Source: Halomonas sp. SpR8 (lineage in GTDB: Bacteria > Pseudomonadota > Gammaproteobacteria > Pseudomonadales > Halomonadaceae). From it: a DNA stretch of 64,000 nucleotides. Location: the NCBI RefSeq assembly GCF_031010195.1, contig NZ_JAUAMC010000011.1, forward strand, positions 55,876-119,875. Reading direction: 5' to 3'. Under the pieces are notes generated by a model. It did no database searches and was not told the origin of the DNA. It saw nothing but the letters and a program-made list of their open reading frames with translations. Positions 56,319 to 64,000 of this stretch are shown in pieces. Position 1 is the first letter of the stretch. Each line of letters starts with the position of its first letter. The position numbers and the translations under genes were made by a program.

Positions 56319-57170
56319 TTGGCTACTGCGTACGCTGATGATTTCCTACCCGAAGCACTACAGTTCCGCCCTAGTGCTCCGTTGGTGGATATCGGCGCGA
56401 ACTTGACCCACGAAAGCTTCGGGCGTGACCTTGAGGCGGTGATCCAGCGTGCCCAGGCGGCGCAGGTGACCACCATGATTGTTACCGGCACCGACCTTGC
56501 CCACGCCGAGCAAGCGGTTGCGCTAGCCAAGCAGTATCCTGGCCTCTACGCCACGGCGGGGGTGCATCCCCATGACGCCTGCCGGTGGGACGAGAACCTC
56601 GAGCGCGCCATGGCGGCCCTGCATGCCATGCCGGAAGTGGTCGCTGTAGGCGAGTGTGGTTTGGATTTCAACCGCAACTTCTCGACACCTCCTGAGCAGG
56701 AGCGGGCCTTTGAGGCGCAGCTGGCACTGGCAGCGGAGAGCGGCTTGCCGCTGTTTTTGCACGAGCGGGATGCGGGGCAGCGGATGCGCGAAATACTGCA
56801 TGCCTGGCGAGACGATATCTCTCATGCGGTAGTGCACTGTTTTACTGCCGACCGCGATACGCTGTTTGGTTATCTCGACCTAGACTTGCATATAGGCCTG
56901 ACCGGTTGGATTTGTGACGAACGGCGCGGTCACCACCTTCGTCCTCTGGTAAGCGATATACCCGTAGAGCGTTTGATGGTAGAAACCGACTGCCCTTATC
57001 TATTGCCACGCAACCTACCGGCGAAATTAAAGGGGCGTCGACACGAACCCGCATTGCTGCCGTGGATTGTCCGCGAGATCGCCCAGTGGCAAGGTATTAG
57101 CGAAGCTGAGCTGGGAGCGGCAACCACACAGACCGCCCAGCGTTTTTTCCGTCTACCCACGGAATCTTAA
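56319..57170 (+). CDS. tatD: TatD-family metal-dependent hydrolase
   Basis: 283 residues. The metal-binding motifs VDIGANLTH, ATAGVHPHDA, AVGECGLDF, FLHERDA, VVHCFTADRDT and VETDCPYLLPR are present. TatD enzymes are DNases with 3'-5' exonuclease activity used in repair and DNA turnover. The start is TTG at 56319 with GGAGAG eight bases upstream. The next gene begins 13 bases after its stop. Confidence 0.92.
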   Translation: MATAYADDFLPEALQFRPSAPLVDIGANLTHESFGRDLEAVIQRAQAAQVTTMIVTGTDLAHAEQAVALAKQYPGLYATAGVHPHDACRWDENLERAMAALHAMPEVVAVGECGLDFNRNFSTPPEQERAFEAQLALAAESGLPLFLHERDAGQRMREILHAWRDDISHAVVHCFTADRDTLFGYLDLDLHIGLTGWICDERRGHHLRPLVSDIPVERLMVETDCPYLLPRNLPAKLKGRRHEPALLPWIVREIAQWQGISEAELGAATTQTAQRFFRLPTES

Positions 57171-57183
57171 CAGGAGTATTAGC

Positions 57184-57663
57184 GTGGTCGATTATCCAGG
57201 GTTTATAGCCATAGAGACAGGTGAAGACGATGGCCTTCCGCTAGCCATTGCCTGGTCGCTGCCTGATGGCCGTGTAAAACAGACATTGATTCAACCAGAC
57301 GATAGCTGGATCAAAGAAGATACCAATGCCATGGGCGCCTACAGTATGGAAGAGCTGGAGAGCCTGGGGGTTAGCCCGCTTGAGGTGATTCGCGAGCTTG
57401 AGAACGACCACTTCTCCGCCACGCTCTACACCAGCGACAACGGCGACGACGAAGCGGCGCTGGCGCGGCTGTTTGACACCTACGGCCTGGATCCTTTTGT
57501 TGAGCTAGCCCCGGCGTCGGTGCTCTACCCTTCACTTACCCCCGGCGAATGGCACCGCCAGCGGCGCGAAACCTTCAGCGAGCTGGGCTTAGAGCCGATG
57601 CGCCCAGAGCATGAGCTGGAAGTGATGCTATCGATGCATCAGCGCCTCACCGAAGAGGATTAA
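57184..57663 (+). CDS. Conserved protein of unknown function after tatD
   Basis: 159 residues starting at GTG 57184 with CAGGAG eight bases upstream. The opening GFIAIETGEDDGLPLAIAW and acidic residues at the end loosely recall a degenerate DEDD exonuclease fold (I-E-T-G instead of D-x-E), but the similarity is too weak to name it. It overlaps the epmC stop by four bases. A longer frame to 57067 would overlap tatD and is rejected. Confidence 0.65.
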   Translation: MVDYPGFIAIETGEDDGLPLAIAWSLPDGRVKQTLIQPDDSWIKEDTNAMGAYSMEELESLGVSPLEVIRELENDHFSATLYTSDNGDDEAALARLFDTYGLDPFVELAPASVLYPSLTPGEWHRQRRETFSELGLEPMRPEHELEVMLSMHQRLTEED

Positions 57664-58262
57664 GCCAACAACGCTTCATCCATTGACTCCAAGGTGGCAT
57701 GCGCCTGGGCCACAGCCTCTGCTAGTGTCAGTTGGTCAGAGTAGAAGCTTTTAAGCGCTACCTGGAAAGCCTTAGCGCGGGCCGTCAAGCCCTCTTCCAA
57801 ATAGCGCTGGGCGCGTGCCTCTACTTGCGCCGCAAAAGCCTCTATATCCACCTCGATATCGCCGCCTAAATTATCCACGCTCACATGAAACACGCGTCCA
57901 CAGGCACGGGTGAAGATAGACTCCAGCGCCTGTGGGGCCACCTCAGCCTGCTCGAATGCCCTCTGCTGTTCGGCATTACGACCATCGGGGCAGTACCAGT
58001 AGCCGTAATCCTCCAGTTGGCGGCGTTTTTCACCGGCAATACACCAATGGCTGATTTCGTGCAGCGCACTGGCATAATAGCCCCGCGCAAAAATAACCTG
58101 ATGATAAGGGGTTTCGCTGTTAGCGGGCCTATAGAAGGGCTCATCCCCGCCCCGGATCAATCGGGTTTGATACCGCTCAGCAAAAATTCCGTCAAAAAGC
58201 GCGGTAATATCTTCGAGCGTCCATCGATCCTGCGTGTTACTCACATTGACCTCGTTTGTCAC
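57660..58262 (-). CDS. epmC: Elongation factor P hydroxylase EpmC
   Basis: 200 residues. The core FYASALHEISHWCIAG-like segment (here YYASALHEISHWCIAGEKRR, residues about 63-82) with the HExxH-type metal ligands, YGYWYCPDGR and VEVDIEAF match YfcM/EpmC, which hydroxylates the modified lysine of translation factor EF-P. EpmA and EpmB are not in the window. The start codon is GTG at 58262; no strong ribosome site is visible. Confidence 0.92.
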   Translation of the reverse strand: MTNEVNVSNTQDRWTLEDITALFDGIFAERYQTRLIRGGDEPFYRPANSETPYHQVIFARGYYASALHEISHWCIAGEKRRQLEDYGYWYCPDGRNAEQQRAFEQAEVAPQALESIFTRACGRVFHVSVDNLGGDIEVDIEAFAAQVEARAQRYLEEGLTARAKAFQVALKSFYSDQLTLAEAVAQAHATLESMDEALLA

Positions 58263-58377
58263 TGGTTTGGGGGCATTATACCCACACGATTAATGCAAGC
58301 TACTAGCCCCAAAAAGCAGTCGCTCCTGCTAATATAGCGGCCTTTCACAGTAACTTTTCCCTTTTAGGAGCCAACAA

Positions 58378-59796
58378 GTGGGCGGCTTTACTCAAAACGT
58401 TAGATCAGTGTACTGGCCAGAAACCCGAGCCTTAATCTTTTTGGCACTGCCTATTTGTGGTGCTCAGCTGGCTCAGGCAGGGATGAGCGTTGTCGATGTA
58501 ATGATGACCGGCCGACATAATGCCACGTCCCTTGCCGCCGTATCGGTGGGTTCAAGCCTATGGATGCCGCTCATGCTATTTATGACCGGCACCTTAATGG
58601 GGCTGACCCCCATAGTGGCCCATTTGCTAGGAGGACAACGCAATACGGCTATTCGTCCGGCCGTCCATCAAGCGCTTTGGGTCGCGCTACTGCTAGGGGT
58701 CGTGGCTGCAGCGCTGCTCTGGTCGGCCGTCATGCCGATATTTGAATTAATGAAGGTGCCCCAGGAGGTGGGCAGAGAGTCTGCTGCCTACCTTTCAGCC
58801 GTCGCTTTTGGCATGCCAGGGATCGCCCTTTTTCAGGCGCTTAGAGCATTTTCCGATGGCATGAATCATACCCGCCCGGCGCTATGGATCAGCCTGGTCG
58901 GCCTAACGGTGAATATTCCTGCCAACTACCTCTTGATCTATGGCGGCGATGGCTTGGTTGATCTATTGGGTACCTGGATCCCTAGCAGCCTGCAGCAATT
59001 GCCTGCCCTAGGGGCATTTGGCTGCGGCATTGCGACAGCGCTCTCTATGTGGACGATGGCACTCGCTATGGCCTGCTACACTCGCCGAGGGCATACTTAC
59101 AAGAGCGTGGCTATTTGGCAACATCTGACACCTCCTCAGTGGGCAGGAATTCGTGAGCTAGTGGTAGTGGGTGTGCCAATTGGTGTGGCCATTTTTGTTG
59201 AAGTGACCTTGTTCACGCTCATTGCGCTCTTCATTGCCAGCTTTGGTGAAGTCACGGTGGGGGCTCACCAAATAGCGCTTAGCTTCACCTCTATTCTGTT
59301 TATGCTGCCAATGTCACTGAGTATGGCGCTGACCGTACGAGTGGGTAATACGCTGGGGCAGCAGCGTTTGGCTCTAGCCCGAAAAGTCGCCTGGAATGGT
59401 ATTGTCATTAGTGTCATCGTTGCAGTTATTAACAGTATCCTGCTATGGGTAAGCGCCGAACCGGTGATCGCACTCTACACTTCCAACAGTGAAACACAGG
59501 CGCTAGCGCTCTCGATCATTGCTTTAGCCGTTATTTTTCAACTCTCCGACTCGCTACAGGTCAATTTAGCAGGCGCTTTACGCGGCTATAAAGATACCCG
59601 CATCGTGATGGTAATCACGGTTCTCTCTTACTGGATTGTAGGCTTGGGTGGCGGCCACTGGCTGGGCTCCCGTGGAGTGGGTAACTTAGTTGCTCCACTC
59701 GGGGTTCATGGCTATTGGATCGGTTTGATTGCGGGCTTAAGCACTGCGGCACTGCTACTCGGCTGGCGTTTACAGCGCATTAGTATTCGGGAGTAG
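58378..59796 (+). CDS. MATE-family efflux transporter
   Basis: 472 residues, 12 membrane helices in two halves. The start region AGMSVVDVMMTGRHNATSLAAVSVG and the second-half SLSMALTVRVGNTLGQQRL are typical of the NorM-type MATE transporters, which export drugs or cations using a sodium or proton gradient. The start is GTG at 58378 with GGAGCC upstream. The DUF3080 gene follows within two bases. Confidence 0.92.
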   Translation: MGGFTQNVRSVYWPETRALIFLALPICGAQLAQAGMSVVDVMMTGRHNATSLAAVSVGSSLWMPLMLFMTGTLMGLTPIVAHLLGGQRNTAIRPAVHQALWVALLLGVVAAALLWSAVMPIFELMKVPQEVGRESAAYLSAVAFGMPGIALFQALRAFSDGMNHTRPALWISLVGLTVNIPANYLLIYGGDGLVDLLGTWIPSSLQQLPALGAFGCGIATALSMWTMALAMACYTRRGHTYKSVAIWQHLTPPQWAGIRELVVVGVPIGVAIFVEVTLFTLIALFIASFGEVTVGAHQIALSFTSILFMLPMSLSMALTVRVGNTLGQQRLALARKVAWNGIVISVIVAVINSILLWVSAEPVIALYTSNSETQALALSIIALAVIFQLSDSLQVNLAGALRGYKDTRIVMVITVLSYWIVGLGGGHWLGSRGVGNLVAPLGVHGYWIGLIAGLSTAALLLGWRLQRISIRE

Positions 59797-59798
59797 GC

Positions 59799-60775
59799 AT
59801 GGCTCAATGGAGAAATCTTTCTCTAGCAATAACGCTAGGCGCCCTACTGGTTGGCTGTGGCGATAACGCCGCCGAACAGCAGTGGCAAAGCTACCATAAG
59901 CAGCTCGCCGATGACCTCGCACAAGCAGACATTGAACGAGCAGACCCCATTAATATCGGTGACTTCCCGGAGCGCTCCGACCGGCTCATTGATATTCCCG
60001 AAACACGAGATAGCTTACTGAATGTTTACGCACTGCGCGAGTGCCAAATCACTTCGCTAGTCGCTGCCCGTAACAACCAGCGCCGCCTAGCCAACAATGG
60101 TTATATGAGCGTTCGCTATGGCAGCGCCTGAGCACCTGCCTAAATAGCGAAGTTCCCGGTCAGTTAAGCGATGAAGATCGAAAGCGCCTAGAACAATTGA
60201 CTGCAGTTAAAACAGCCCAACTGCCCGCGGTAAGCTGGAATACTATTTTTGATTCCAGCGAGTGGGTCAAAAGCTTTTCACGGGCAAGTCAACCCTTAAG
60301 TAACGTCGATGAAAACAGTATCGCAAGCCAGCTCGATGCCATTGAGTACTTACAACAAATGACTGACCACCAGTTTGACCGTAGCTGGCAACAAGACTCT
60401 TCAACCCTTGAAAATCATTTAAAAAAACTGCAAGAGCGGCCACTGACCGCTGAAGTGCTCCGCGCCCTACTACTCGCCACCCAACGCTTAACGGAAGCGA
60501 ATGCATTGTTAGCTCAGCACAGCGATACAAAGCGCTGCTTAACACTCTGGGAGTCATCGTCACTTGAGCGCTTAGCCAGCACAGCCAAGCAGTGGCTAGC
60601 AGCAATCAACCGCTTAATTGATGCGCAGCTGGTAGACAAACCACTGGCAATCCAACGCTATCAAACACACTGGCTTTCGCTGAACAATGCCCAAGCGCCC
60701 TGGGGCCAGTTTCAGCAAGCACTCACCGAGCACCAAGCGCTGCGAGCGCGCTTTCCACCTTGCTCAAACAATTAA
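59799..60775 (+). pseudogene. DUF3080 lipoprotein gene with a frameshift
   Basis: Two reading frames of one protein. Frame 1 (59799-60131, 110 residues) has a lipobox signal (ALLVGCGD) and the DUF3080 N-terminal part. Frame 2 (continuing to 60775) takes over at about 60095 with QWLYERSLWQRLSTCL, the sequence expected to follow. Together they make about 325 residues, the family's usual length. The shift looks like one lost base near 60085-60095. Either the gene is broken or there is a sequencing error. Confidence 0.75.
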
Positions 60776-60903
60776 AAATTGCAGAACCCTTAACCTTATG
60801 AGCAACATGTGCTATTGGTGAGTAATGAGGCTAGGCGAATAATGGCTTAAGCTAAGCTTCTGCTTCACCAATGTGATGACCACGCAGCATAAGGAGGGAC
60901 ACA

Positions 60904-61599
60904 ATGGGCGCATCCCTGTCACCCCGCTCTGCCCAGGTCATCGACCTGGAAACTGTGCGCCAGCGTCAGCAGGCGCAAAAGTGCCTAGTCCGTTTAGCCC
61001 CTGAGCTAGATGGTCTAGAGATGGTGTACCAACTCGCTGCGAGTCCCGACACCTACTATGGCTTGCCTATTTTGGCCTGGGGGTTAAGGGAGGATGGTAG
61101 CGTCACCGGTTTGGTGCCGTGGATGGAAACCCTGGCAGCCTGCCATGATCTGAATAGCCAGGAGAACGGCAATTTCGTTGGTTATCGTGATCCTGAAACT
61201 GAAGAAATTTTTGATACGCCTCCCGAACATAAATACCACGAGCTTGTTGCGGCAGCTGAGTACTTTGACTATGAAGCGTCTGGCGAAGTCACTCTTATCC
61301 AGCAAATCCCCGATACGCTTGGTACTCATGCGTTGTGCATGAATCACCCCAACTCGCCCTGGCATATGAAGCAAGTTTACGGCTGGCGTCTTTATAGTGA
61401 CGGTAGCCTGGATGCACTCCTTGCCGACGAGAACAAAGCGTCAATGACGCCGATTTTGTTAGGTGATAAGTGCCTCTATAGCGCCCATGCCCGTCACCGA
61501 ACCGTCTACTTTTTCCAGCGCCATATCGCCAATCGTATATTGGAAGAAGATCCAGCAACGCTTGATGCTTTAGCCATGATGGTAGTGGCGAGTGATTAG
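60904..61599 (+). CDS. Conserved hypothetical protein
   Basis: 231 residues, soluble. It has the pattern VRLAPELDGLEMVYQLAA, PILAWGLREDGSVTGLVPWM and later GWRLYSDGSLDALLADE, two similar WG/WRLxxDGS stretches suggesting an internal repeat (about residues 58-75 and 161-175). No family was recognised. The ATG has AAGGAGG upstream. Transcribed alone. Confidence 0.65.
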   Translation: MGASLSPRSAQVIDLETVRQRQQAQKCLVRLAPELDGLEMVYQLAASPDTYYGLPILAWGLREDGSVTGLVPWMETLAACHDLNSQENGNFVGYRDPETEEIFDTPPEHKYHELVAAAEYFDYEASGEVTLIQQIPDTLGTHALCMNHPNSPWHMKQVYGWRLYSDGSLDALLADENKASMTPILLGDKCLYSAHARHRTVYFFQRHIANRILEEDPATLDALAMMVVASD

Positions 61600-61710
61600 C
61601 TGGACAGTTTAAGATACGATTGAGAGCGGGGCTTATATCGGTGTTAGTTGATATAGGCCTCGCTTGGATTTTAGCACTCTTTTAAAGCGCGAACTCAATG
61701 TGCAGTCTCC

Positions 61711-61772
61711 AAGAGCCATTTCTAAGAGCTATCTCAAGAGCTATCTCAAGGGCTATTTCTAAAAGCTATGCT
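61711..61772. repeat. Imperfect 12-13-base tandem repeat at the tusA end
   Basis: Five copies of a unit near AAGAGCTATCTC at 61711-61723, 61724-61735, 61736-61747, 61748-61760 and 61761-61772. Copies 2 and 3 are identical. The last copy runs into the stop region of tusA. Confidence 0.85.
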
Positions 61773-62020
61773 AAACGAATAAAGTAGAGGTAGTTGCTCT
61801 CGGCTGAGGTGTCCTGCTTAAGCAGCTCGTGCCCTAAAAACTGGCAAAATTTGGGCACATCTCGCGTGGTGGCAGGATCGGTAGCGATCACCTTCAGTAC
61901 TTGGCCTGTCGCCATGTCGCGGACTTTGTTATGCATCAACATAATCGGCTCAGGGCAGTAGAGCCCTGTGGTGTCTAATACCGCGTCAAAGCTGGGTAAC
62001 GTACCCGTATTATCAGCCAT
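61766..62020 (-). CDS. tusA: TusA-like sulfur carrier
   Basis: 84 residues. The active cysteine lies in [15 protein letters not shown] (about residue 22) followed by the helix and [26 protein letters not shown], typical of TusA. It carries sulfur as a persulfide for tRNA thiolation and molybdenum cofactor synthesis. The ATG at 62020 is preferred over the longer frame at 62044. Confidence 0.92.
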   Translation of the reverse strand: MADNTGTLPSFDAVLDTTGLYCPEPIMLMHNKVRDMATGQVLKVIATDPATTRDVPKFCQFLGHELLKQDTSAESNYLYFIRLA

Positions 62021-62049
62021 CAATATTCTCGATGTAGGAAACAAAAAGT

Positions 62050-62337
62050 ATGATTAAAGTTATCATCGAACGGCGAATTATGCCCGGTCTTGAAGAAGAA
62101 TTTGAGCAAGCAGCGCGGGAAGCAATGCGCGTCTCCCTAGGCGTAAGAGGCTTCATCGGTGGTGAAACGCTGGTAGAACTGGGCCATACCGATCGTCGAC
62201 TGATGATTACCAAATGGCGTGATATGCGCGCTTGGAAAGAGTGGCACTCAAGTGAAGCGCGGGCAATGGCCATGCAGCGTATTTTACCGCTGTTAACCGA
62301 AGATGAAACTATCCGTATTTACGAGCCTGGCTATTAA
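62050..62337 (+). CDS. ABM-domain (antibiotic biosynthesis monooxygenase-like) protein
   Basis: 95 residues with the ferredoxin-like ABM fold: [33 protein letters not shown] and [15 protein letters not shown]. Members act as small monooxygenases or haem-binding proteins; the reaction is unknown. It is divergent from tusA with 29 bases between starts, and faces rlmM. Confidence 0.85.
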   Translation: MIKVIIERRIMPGLEEEFEQAAREAMRVSLGVRGFIGGETLVELGHTDRRLMITKWRDMRAWKEWHSSEARAMAMQRILPLLTEDETIRIYEPGY

Positions 62338-62348
62338 ATAGCTTTTGC

Positions 62349-63416
62349 TCAATCTCTTAACCGCACATGCACCGTTACCTCTTCGCGATCGTGATAGAGG
62401 TGACGGCATGAGATGCTGGCATGAACACCTGCTTTCTCCAGCGACTCTTCGAGTGCCGTTAGGCAGCGTGTAACCTCCTCCCAGCGCTTTTTCATGGGCA
62501 ATTTAAGGTTAAAGATCGTTTCTTTACACCATTTACGAATCAGCCAGCGCTCCACCATAGCTAACACTCGTACCGGCTTATCAACAATATCGCAAACTAG
62601 CCAGTCTAATCGCTGTGGTGGCTCCCAGATAAAGCCATCCTCTTTGAGATGATCAATCTGCCCGGTCTTCATCAACTGCGATTCCATTGGGCCATTATCG
62701 ATGGCATAAACATACATGCCCCGCTGAATCAGTTGCCAAGTCCAGCCGCCCGGGGCAGCACCCAAATCAGCTGCCTGCATATGCGGCGCTAGCCGCACGT
62801 CCCACTCTTCACGTGGAATAAACTCATGCCACGCCTCTTCCAACTTTAGCGTTGAACGGCTGGGAGCGCGTGAGGGAAAGCGCAACCGACGAATACCGTT
62901 AATTAAATCGCTACGATTGCCTGGGAAACTCATCGCCAGCTGCACTTGATCGCCATCAGTCCAAAAAATATGTAAGCGTCTTGCGCCCGCGCTGCGCCTT
63001 AACGCACCACGTTTTTTCAGCATACTTTCCAACGGCTTCGTTAGCGCCTTAATCAGACCGGCCAGCGCTTTACCATCGTTGGTATCCGGCGTTTCATGCC
63101 AAATCTCTTCAAAGCTCCAGCGGCTGGCTTTGACCTGTTCCAAGATAGCAGTAAGACGATCATCGCGAGAAAGAGTAAGCGCAGGCAGCGCAGCCAGGCT
63201 TTGGCGCGCGAAAATAAGCTTTTTAAATGCGGCTTGACGGTGTAATTCATTCACCGCTTCGCCATCGGTGCGCGTTAAGCTTACCCAACCCTCGCCATAA
63301 GAAGATTCACACCCTACATCGTTTAATGCTGCGTGATGCTGCATTTCTGCTAAGGCATCATTTTCAAACCCAGGACGGCAGTAGACGAGCCACGACGTAG
63401 GTACTATTTCACTCAC
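62349..63416 (-). CDS. rlmM: 23S rRNA C2498 2'-O-methyltransferase RlmM
   Basis: 355 residues. An N-terminal THUMP-like domain is followed by the methyltransferase with the SAM motif AADLGAAPGGWTWQL (about residue 213-227) and LDWLVCDIVDKPVRVL. It methylates C2498 of 23S rRNA. The position just upstream of an rRNA operon end is notable but probably coincidental. Confidence 0.94.
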   Translation of the reverse strand: MSEIVPTSWLVYCRPGFENDALAEMQHHAALNDVGCESSYGEGWVSLTRTDGEAVNELHRQAAFKKLIFARQSLAALPALTLSRDDRLTAILEQVKASRWSFEEIWHETPDTNDGKALAGLIKALTKPLESMLKKRGALRRSAGARRLHIFWTDGDQVQLAMSFPGNRSDLINGIRRLRFPSRAPSRSTLKLEEAWHEFIPREEWDVRLAPHMQAADLGAAPGGWTWQLIQRGMYVYAIDNGPMESQLMKTGQIDHLKEDGFIWEPPQRLDWLVCDIVDKPVRVLAMVERWLIRKWCKETIFNLKLPMKKRWEEVTRCLTALEESLEKAGVHASISCRHLYHDREEVTVHVRLRD

Positions 63417-63503
63417 CTTTTTACCTCTATTCCGACCATCACAAACGGTGACGGCTAGCTAATTAATTGGGTCGCATCATAGCATTTATTCAGCACTATT
63501 AGT

Positions 63504-63543
63504 GTGAGTGGTGAGTGGTGAGTGGTGAGTGGTGAGTGGTGAG
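63504..63543. repeat. Heptanucleotide tandem repeat
   Basis: Five full copies of GTGAGTG and five bases of a sixth, between rlmM and the rRNA terminator. Such short repeats change copy number by replication slippage. Confidence 0.95.
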
Positions 63544-63600
63544 AGTGTGGCTTTTCTACTCACGATTCACCACTTACGATTTACCAGCCTCATTACGCAA

Positions 63601-63637
63601 AAAAAATCCCCCAAGGCGTAAGCCCTGGGGGATTTTT
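63601..63637 (-). terminator. rRNA operon terminator
   Basis: On the minus strand ATCCCCCA...TGGGGGAT with a GGGCTTACGCC loop region, followed by eight Ts. It lies about 10-20 bases after the 5S rRNA end. Confidence 0.9.
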
Positions 63638-63646
63638 GGTATAGGT

Positions 63647-63763
63647 GCCTGACGATGACCTACTCTCGCATGGGGAGACCCCACACTACCATCGGCGCTA
63701 AGCGGTTTCACTTCTGAGTTCGGCAAGGGATCAGGTGGTTCACGCATGCTATGGTCGTCAGGC
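63647..63763 (-). rRNA. rrf: 5S ribosomal RNA
   Basis: About 117 bases. The minus strand starts GCCTGACGACCATAGCATGC and ends CGTCAGGC, which pair as the closing stem. The internal CTCCCCATGCGAGAGTAGG and CCGAACTCAGAAGTGAAAC segments are universal 5S features. Confidence 0.95.
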
Positions 63764-63899
63764 GTAACTGGCTATGTACATCATGCTGTTTGTGATCGTC
63801 TCAATGCCTGCCGCCCTGGTCTTTCACATGGGCCACACGCTGCGTATCCGGCTTTTACATTTACGTTATCACTACGACCAGACCCCTTGGGTGTTATAG
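63764..63899 (-). other. 23S-5S intergenic spacer
   Basis: About 135 bases between the two rRNA genes, with no tRNA seen in it. Confidence 0.8.
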
Positions 63900-64000
63900 G
63901 GTCAAGCCTCACGGGCCATTAGTACACGTTAGCTCAACACCTTGCAGCGCTTCCACACCGTGCCTATCAACCAGCTGGTCTCGCTGGGCCCTTCAGGAGG
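63900..64000 (-). rRNA. rrl: 23S ribosomal RNA, 3' end
   Basis: The minus strand reads GTTGATAGGC, GAGCTAACGTGTACTAAT and GGCCCGTGAGGCTTGACC, the standard end of 23S rRNA. The gene continues beyond the window. Confidence 0.95.

Noticed and set aside
57067..57663. Longer 198-residue version of the gene after tatD
   Set aside because: It would overlap tatD by over 100 bases; GTG 57184 has a proper ribosome site.
63504..63543. CRISPR array
   Set aside because: The unit is 7 bases with no spacers; it is a simple microsatellite.

Overview
The window looks like a chromosomal segment of a Halomonas-type gammaproteobacterium (family Halomonadaceae). This is inferred from gene content and protein style: a gammaproteobacterial fadBA operon, EpmC, RlmM, YeaC, YqcC, DUF3549 and DUF3080 proteins, proline-uptake genes typical of halophiles, moderately high GC, and an rRNA operon end. 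No phage, transposase, integrase or CRISPR array was seen. Most of the window is ordinary chromosome with short operons.

Layout. 1-7.5 kb: a winged-helix protein and a caa3-type oxidase cluster on the minus strand (ctaC with a cytochrome c tail, a ctaD subunit I-III fusion, a small membrane protein, a copper P-type ATPase), plus DUF2231 and CopD-like membrane proteins. 7.5-14.5 kb: DUF2797, YeaC, rhomboid protease, phosphoesterase, NAD kinase, EamA transporter, an unusual Pmp3-like protein and a CBS protein. This stretch holds two related candidate small RNAs (about 9610-9713 and 13943-14072). 14.5-21.1 kb: proline catabolism (AraC regulator, putP with a structured leader, putA). 21.2-24.5 kb: an AT-richer accessory island on the minus strand with two toxin-antitoxin pairs, a nuclease-like protein, an acetyltransferase, a small membrane protein and a VOC protein. 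It is punctuated by attC-like elements and looks like an integrase-less gene-cassette cluster. 24.8-29.9 kb: ompW with an FNR-like site, yqcC, a cluster of DnaA-box-like sites, DUF3549, rimB-rimK and sanA. 30-36 kb: the sufR-B-C-D-S-T iron-sulfur operon with a recognisable promoter and operator. 36-43 kb: small metabolic genes, a histone-deacetylase-like protein and fadBA. 43-48 kb: DUF5924/DUF2914 protein, MarR regulator, universal stress protein and uup. 48-56 kb: an AraC regulator convergent with a five-gene acyl-CoA catabolic operon headed by an orphan substrate-binding protein. 56-63.4 kb: tatD, epmC, a MATE pump, a frameshifted DUF3080 lipoprotein gene, tusA, an ABM-fold protein and rlmM. 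63.6-64 kb: the end of an rRNA operon on the minus strand (23S 3' end, 5S, terminator).

How genes work together. PutP imports proline and PutA oxidises it to glutamate. PutA here lacks the N-terminal DNA-binding domain, so control probably falls to the adjacent AraC protein. The Suf operon builds iron-sulfur clusters under its own Rrf2 regulator. FadBA supplies beta-oxidation, and the 49-56 kb operon adds two acyl-CoA ligases, a dehydrogenase and a thiolase for an unidentified carboxylic acid. Start codons were moved inward from the longest reading frame where a Shine-Dalgarno sequence, signal peptide or overlap argued for it. All statements rest on reading the sequence and on family knowledge; no searches were run.
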